A stretch of 30,071 nucleotides of DNA from Candidatus Omnitrophota bacterium (lineage in GTDB: Bacteria; Omnitrophota; Gorgyraeia; Gorgyraeales; Gorgyraeaceae). The notes under the pieces are model-generated. The model ran no database searches and was not told the origin of the DNA. It saw nothing but the letters and a program-made list of their open reading frames with translations. Positions 26,713-30,071 of this stretch are shown here, one piece after another (the first letter of the stretch is position 1; each line of letters begins with the position of its first letter). The position numbers and the translations under genes were made by a program. The stretch covers positions 1 to 30,071 of the forward strand of contig DNHS01000060.1 in the NCBI GenBank assembly GCA_003485765.1, written 5' to 3'.

Positions 26713-27879
26713 ATGGGGTTTGAATTTACAGAAAGATTAAATAAACTTCCCCCTTATTTGTTTGTTGAGATAGATAAGGCAAAAAGGAAAGTCCGCGCTG
26801 AGGGTAGAGACATTATTGATCTTGGCATAGGCGATCCAGATGAGCCTACTCCAAAAGAAATAATAGGCGCTCTTTATAAAGCAGCCCAGGATCCCCAAAA
26901 CCATCATTATCCTTTGGATCAGGGAAACTCTATTTTTAGAGATAGGATTGCAAGATGGTATAAAGAAAGATTTCAAGTCTCCCTTGATCCTGAAAGAGAA
27001 ATCCTGCCTCTATTGGGTTCAAAAGAGGGCATAAGCCATATGCCGCTGGCATTTATAAACCCTGGAGATGTTTCATTGATTCCTGACCCATGTTATCCTC
27101 CGTATAAAGGCGGCACTATCTTAGCCGGAGGCGTCCCTTATTTAATGCCTTTAAGAGATGAGAATAATTTTTTACCAGATTTAAATAAAATAAAGAAATC
27201 AGCTCTGAAAAAAGCAAAGGTAATTTATATTAACTACCCTAATAATCCAACAGCCAGCATATGCAGAAAAGGGTTTTTTGAAGAAGTTGCCATCTTTGCG
27301 AAAAAATATAATCTTATTGTAGCAAGCGACGCAGCTTATTCTGAAATAGCATTTGACGGTTACAGGCCTGACAGTTTTTTAAAAGCGGAAGGCGGCAAGG
27401 AAACAGGCGTAGAATTTCATTCTCTTTCAAAAACCTGCAATATGACTGGCTGGCGTATAGGATTTGTATGCGGCAATGAAAAGATTATAGCCGGCATAGC
27501 CAAAGTGAAATCTAATATAGATTCAGGCGTATTTAATGCGATTCAAATGGCAGGTATTACTGCTCTGGATATCTCGGATAAACATCTTGAGAGAATGAAT
27601 AAGATATATCAGGAAAGAAGAGACGCTCTGGTGGATGGTCTGAATAAACTTGGATGGGCTATAAAGAAACCAAAGGCTACATTTTACGTATGGGCGAGAT
27701 TGCCTAAAAAAAGCAAGTCATCTATTGAATTTGCAGGGCTAGTTCTTGATAAAGCGGATATTATAATAACCCCTGGTATAGGTTTTGGAGAAAATGGAGA
27801 AGGTTACGTAAGGTTTGCGCTTACTGTTTCCAAAGAAAGGATACAAGAAGCGGTTCAGAGATTGAAAAAAGTTCTTTAA
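26713..27879 (+). CDS. dapL: LL-diaminopimelate aminotransferase
   Basis: Class I/II PLP aminotransferase that converts tetrahydrodipicolinate directly to LL-DAP, bypassing the acylated intermediates. 388 residues. Seen: LGIGDPDEPTP (37-47), HHYPLDQGN, LGSKEGISH (101-109), NYPNNPT (174-180), D206 for the PLP nitrogen and K240 in FHSLSKTCNMTGWRIG. This motif set and its place beside dapA/dapB/dapF support DapL over a generic aspartate aminotransferase. No dapD, dapC or dapE is present in the cluster. DapL routes are known in plants, Chlamydiae and several other bacterial groups. Confidence 0.9.
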   Translation: MGFEFTERLNKLPPYLFVEIDKAKRKVRAEGRDIIDLGIGDPDEPTPKEIIGALYKAAQDPQNHHYPLDQGNSIFRDRIARWYKERFQVSLDPEREILPLLGSKEGISHMPLAFINPGDVSLIPDPCYPPYKGGTILAGGVPYLMPLRDENNFLPDLNKIKKSALKKAKVIYINYPNNPTASICRKGFFEEVAIFAKKYNLIVASDAAYSEIAFDGYRPDSFLKAEGGKETGVEFHSLSKTCNMTGWRIGFVCGNEKIIAGIAKVKSNIDSGVFNAIQMAGITALDISDKHLERMNKIYQERRDALVDGLNKLGWAIKKPKATFYVWARLPKKSKSSIEFAGLVLDKADIIITPGIGFGENGEGYVRFALTVSKERIQEAVQRLKKVL

Positions 27880-27881
27880 AT

Positions 27882-28340
27882 ATGCTTTGCTATATAGGTA
27901 TAGGTTCTAATTTAGGGGATAGGGCGAAGTACATAGAAAATGCAATTGAGAAATTAGAAGGAACAAAAGGCATCGAGGTGAAAAGAGTTTCCAGTATCTA
28001 TGAAACAGAGCCAGTGGGCGGGCCAAAGCAGGGGAAGTATCTGAATGGCGCCATAGAAATTGAAACTCAGCTTGAGCCTGGAGAGCTTATGCTTAAGCTG
28101 CAGAATATAGAAAAACAATTGGGCAGGATTAAGACAGTTAAAAACGCTCCGCGTACAATAGATTTAGACATACTTTTATATGGAGATAAAAAAATAAATA
28201 AGCCTGACTTAAAGATTCCGCATCCAAAGATGCATGAACGCGAGTTTGTAATGAAGCCGCTGAAAGATCTGGGAATGCACTATGTAGGGAACGGTTTAAA
28301 ACCGTTCCCTACTTCGAGAGATGGTTGTGAAAATATATAG
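27882..28340 (+). CDS. folK: 2-amino-4-hydroxy-6-hydroxymethyldihydropteridine diphosphokinase
   Basis: HPPK transfers pyrophosphate from ATP to the pterin precursor of folate. 152 residues. Seen: GIGSNLGDR at the start, ETEPVGGPKQGKYLNGA, the Mg-binding RTIDLDILLYG motif, and HPKMHEREFVMKPL, where the conserved domain ends. The last ~21 residues are not typical of the family: codons 28284-28312 are a perfect copy of the palindromic repeat also at 9158-9184, so a repeat insertion has supplied a new C-terminal tail. The gene overlaps panC. Confidence 0.94.
   Translation: MLCYIGIGSNLGDRAKYIENAIEKLEGTKGIEVKRVSSIYETEPVGGPKQGKYLNGAIEIETQLEPGELMLKLQNIEKQLGRIKTVKNAPRTIDLDILLYGDKKINKPDLKIPHPKMHEREFVMKPLKDLGMHYVGNGLKPFPTSRDGCENI
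28284..28312. repeat. Palindromic repeat, copy 2 (coding, 3' end of folK)
   Basis: GTAGGGAACGGTTT, a central A, then AAACCGTTCCCTAC: 14-base perfect arms. In the folK frame it reads VGNGLKPFPT. It is the same element as 9158-9184, differing only in the centre and in the outermost base pair. It lies just before the panC start. Confidence 0.9.
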
Positions 28341-29169
28341 AAGCGCAAGATCTTTGACAAAAAAGGTTTTTGAAACAAAAAAGCGTGGTAAGACAATAGG
28401 ACTTGTGCCTACCATGGGTTTTTTGCACGAAGGCCATATGAGCCTCATAAGAAGGGCGAGGAAAGATACAGATTGTGTTATTGTCAGCATTTTCGTGAAC
28501 CCTGCCCAGTTTGGCCCAAAAGAGGATTTCAAAAAATACCCCAGAGATTTTAAAATGGATTTTAGCCTTTGCGAAAAAGAAAACGCCGATATAGTTTTTG
28601 CGCCGAAGGCTGAAGAGATATATCCTGAAAATTACGTTACATATGTAAATGTAGAAAAAATTACAGATACATTATGCGGGGCCTCCAGGCCAGGTCATTT
28701 CCGCGGAGTAGCAACAGTGGTTGCAAAACTTTTTAATATTACAATGCCTGATATTGCATATTTTGGCCAGAAAGACGCTCAACAAGCGATTGTAATAAAA
28801 AGGATGGCAGAAGACCTTAATATGAGCGTGAGAATAAAGGTAATGCCTATTGTGCGTGAAAAAGACGGATTAGCCATGAGCTCAAGAAATGTTTATCTGA
28901 ACCTGAAAGAACGCATGCAGGCGCAATCGATTTCCAAGTCTTTAAAACTTGCAAAAGAATTATTTGATAGCGGAGAGAGAAACTCTGGAAAAATAATCAA
29001 TAAGATGAAAAAGGTTATAGATAAGCAGTCCGAAGCAAAGATAGATTATATGAAAATAGTGGACACAAAAAACCTGAAGGATATACAAAAGATTTCTGGT
29101 AAAACACTTATTGCAGCAGCTATTTGGGTTGGCAAAACAAGACTAATAGATAATATTATCTTAAATTGA
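28327..29169 (+). CDS. panC: Pantothenate synthetase
   Basis: Joins pantoate and beta-alanine using ATP. GTG 28327 is preferred to ATG 28321 because GAGAG ends at 28320, giving six bases of spacing, and the protein then starts MKIYRS as in many family members; the ATG would leave no spacing. About 280 residues. Seen: VPTMGFLHEGHMSL with the HxGH-type nucleotide motif, FVNPAQFGPKEDF, the GASRPGHFRGVATVVAKLF block, FGQKDAQQ and KDGLAMSSRN. It overlaps folK by 14 bases, so the two are probably coupled in translation. Confidence 0.95.
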   Translation: MKIYRSARSLTKKVFETKKRGKTIGLVPTMGFLHEGHMSLIRRARKDTDCVIVSIFVNPAQFGPKEDFKKYPRDFKMDFSLCEKENADIVFAPKAEEIYPENYVTYVNVEKITDTLCGASRPGHFRGVATVVAKLFNITMPDIAYFGQKDAQQAIVIKRMAEDLNMSVRIKVMPIVREKDGLAMSSRNVYLNLKERMQAQSISKSLKLAKELFDSGERNSGKIINKMKKVIDKQSEAKIDYMKIVDTKNLKDIQKISGKTLIAAAIWVGKTRLIDNIILN

Positions 29170-29182
29170 AAGGGGTTTTATT

Positions 29183-29551
29183 ATGTTTAGAACTATTTAT
29201 AAATCAAAGATACAGGGAGCCGTAGTTACAGAGGCTAATCTGGAATACGTGGGCAGTATTACTATAGATGAGGATCTTCTTAATGCAGCTGATATTATCC
29301 CCAATGAGCGCGTTCAGATAGTAAATCTAAATAATGGAAGCAGGATAGAAACTTACGTGATACCTGGTAAAAAAGGGTCTGGCACTATCTGCATGAATGG
29401 CGGCACAGCGCGATGGGCCGTGGTAGGCGATAGAATCCTTGTGATTTCTTATGCAATGATAGATGCAAAGGAAGCAGAGGCGTTTAAGCCAAAGGTTATT
29501 TTTGTAAATGAGGAGAATCAATTTCTCCGGATTGAAAGCAAGAATTTGTAA
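29183..29551 (+). CDS. panD: Aspartate 1-decarboxylase
   Basis: Pyruvoyl enzyme making beta-alanine for PanC, which is encoded just upstream. 122 residues. The proenzyme self-cleaves at G24-S25 in YVGSITID, turning the serine into the pyruvoyl group. The RIETYVIPG segment with its Arg, Thr and Tyr is kept. NGGTAR replaces the more usual NGAAAR. AAAGGGG precedes the ATG. It follows panC by 13 bases. Confidence 0.96.
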   Translation: MFRTIYKSKIQGAVVTEANLEYVGSITIDEDLLNAADIIPNERVQIVNLNNGSRIETYVIPGKKGSGTICMNGGTARWAVVGDRILVISYAMIDAKEAEAFKPKVIFVNEENQFLRIESKNL

Positions 29552-29634
29552 AAAATTGATACTGAGCGGCTGCGTCCTAAAGGGTGTAGTTTTGTGGCCG
29601 CGAACGTATAAAATAATGGGCAAGAAATAATACT
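29552..29634. other. Spacer between panD and nadA
   Basis: 83 bases, the longest gap in the operon. A GC-richer core (about 29565-29605) has short complementary GCGGC and GCCGC ends but no strong hairpin, U-tract or promoter boxes. It resembles the repeat-like spacers elsewhere in the window; no function can be assigned. Confidence 0.35.
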
Positions 29635-30071
29635 ATGGCGGCACATCTATATAAAAAAGAAGACGATCTGAAGTATAAAGAAAATCTTAAGAAAAAGATC
29701 CTAAAACTTAAGAAGGAGAAACACGCTGTAATAATAGTGCATAATTATCAGCGGGACGAGGTTCAGGATATAGCTGATATAAGCGGAGATTCTCTCGCGC
29801 TTAGCCAGGCTGCGGTTAACGCTGATGCAAAGGTTATTGTTTTCTGCGGAGTAGATTTTATGGCAGAGAGCGCATCTATACTAAATCCGGATAAAATAGT
29901 GCTGCTACCTGTCAAAGAAGCAGGCTGCCCAATGGCAGATATGGTTACTGTTGAACGGCTGAGGGAGAAAAAGAAAGAACATCCTGGCGCCGCAATTGTT
30001 TGTTATGTGAATTCATCCGCTACAATAAAGGCGGAGAGCGATATATGCTGCACGTCTTCAAATGCCATCCA
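29635..30071 (+). CDS. nadA: Quinolinate synthase, 3' partial
   Basis: NadA condenses iminoaspartate with dihydroxyacetone phosphate to quinolinate, the NAD precursor, on a [4Fe-4S] cluster. The ATG at 29635 opens a frame that runs off the right edge; 145 residues are visible. Seen: VIIVHNYQRDEVQDIADISGDS (32-53), VFCGVDFMAESASIL (69-83) and LPVKEAGCPMADM (91-103), where C98 is the expected first cluster ligand, then CYVNSSATIKAESD. The remaining cysteine ligands lie beyond the window. No good ribosome binding site is seen after the 83-base spacer. It is probably still part of the upstream operon. Confidence 0.93.
   Translation, partial: MAAHLYKKEDDLKYKENLKKKILKLKKEKHAVIIVHNYQRDEVQDIADISGDSLALSQAAVNADAKVIVFCGVDFMAESASILNPDKIVLLPVKEAGCPMADMVTVERLREKKKEHPGAAIVCYVNSSATIKAESDICCTSSNAI

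Noticed and set aside
1..30071. tRNA, rRNA, CRISPR arrays, complete insertion sequences or riboswitches
   Set aside because: No cloverleaf, rRNA segment, regularly spaced repeat array, transposase gene or long structured leader was found in the non-coding stretches.

Overview
The window looks like a chromosomal segment of an AT-rich, uncultured-type bacterium. The combination of a multi-thousand-residue mosaic protein, a second large secreted protein sharing a module with it, and ribosomal proteins L13/S9 followed by a biosynthetic operon fits Candidatus Omnitrophota (OP3, PVC superphylum). That placement is inferred from protein style and was not tested by phylogeny. Every gene supported here is on the + strand.

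Region 1 (1-9027) is one open reading frame that enters from the left edge with no stop codon. It encodes at least 3008 residues of a giant mosaic protein. In order I can see a GGFHT-motif region, an HExxE region, a PP2C-type phosphatase with all its metal-binding acidic residues, an FHA domain, an HExxxH module, a SAM-methyltransferase fold, a cyclic-nucleotide-binding domain with a possible Crp-like helix-turn-helix, and a xylose-isomerase-like TIM barrel. Region 2 (9028-9414) has no gene; it holds a dense set of unrelated hairpins and repeats and ends in a consensus promoter. Region 3 (9415-10575) is an AAA_14/DUF4143 ATPase, probably a mobile accessory gene with a leaderless transcript. 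Region 4 (10664-14116) is an exported protein with a signal peptide, TPR repeats, a second copy of the HExxxH module, a Pro/Ala linker and a zincin-like C-terminus.

Region 5 (14167-15160) is rplM-rpsI with its own promoter and an intrinsic terminator. Region 6 (15143-30071) is a tightly packed anabolic operon: argC-argJ-argB-argD-argF-argG-argH, lysA-dapF-dapA-dapB-dapL, folK-panC-panD and nadA (cut by the right edge). A perfect-consensus promoter for it is built into the descending arm of the rpsI terminator. With bifunctional ArgJ the arg genes cover glutamate to arginine, apart from carbamoyl-phosphate supply. The lysine genes run from aspartate semialdehyde to lysine by the DapL aminotransferase route; lysC and asd are not in the window. 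The tail genes act in folate, pantothenate and NAD synthesis.

The points most worth attention are the phosphatase/FHA/cNMP giant protein, the module shared by the two large proteins, two kinds of palindromes inside the operon (one forming the C-terminus of FolK, one starting at the stop codons of lysA and dapA), the terminator/promoter overlap, and the leaderless ATPase promoter.
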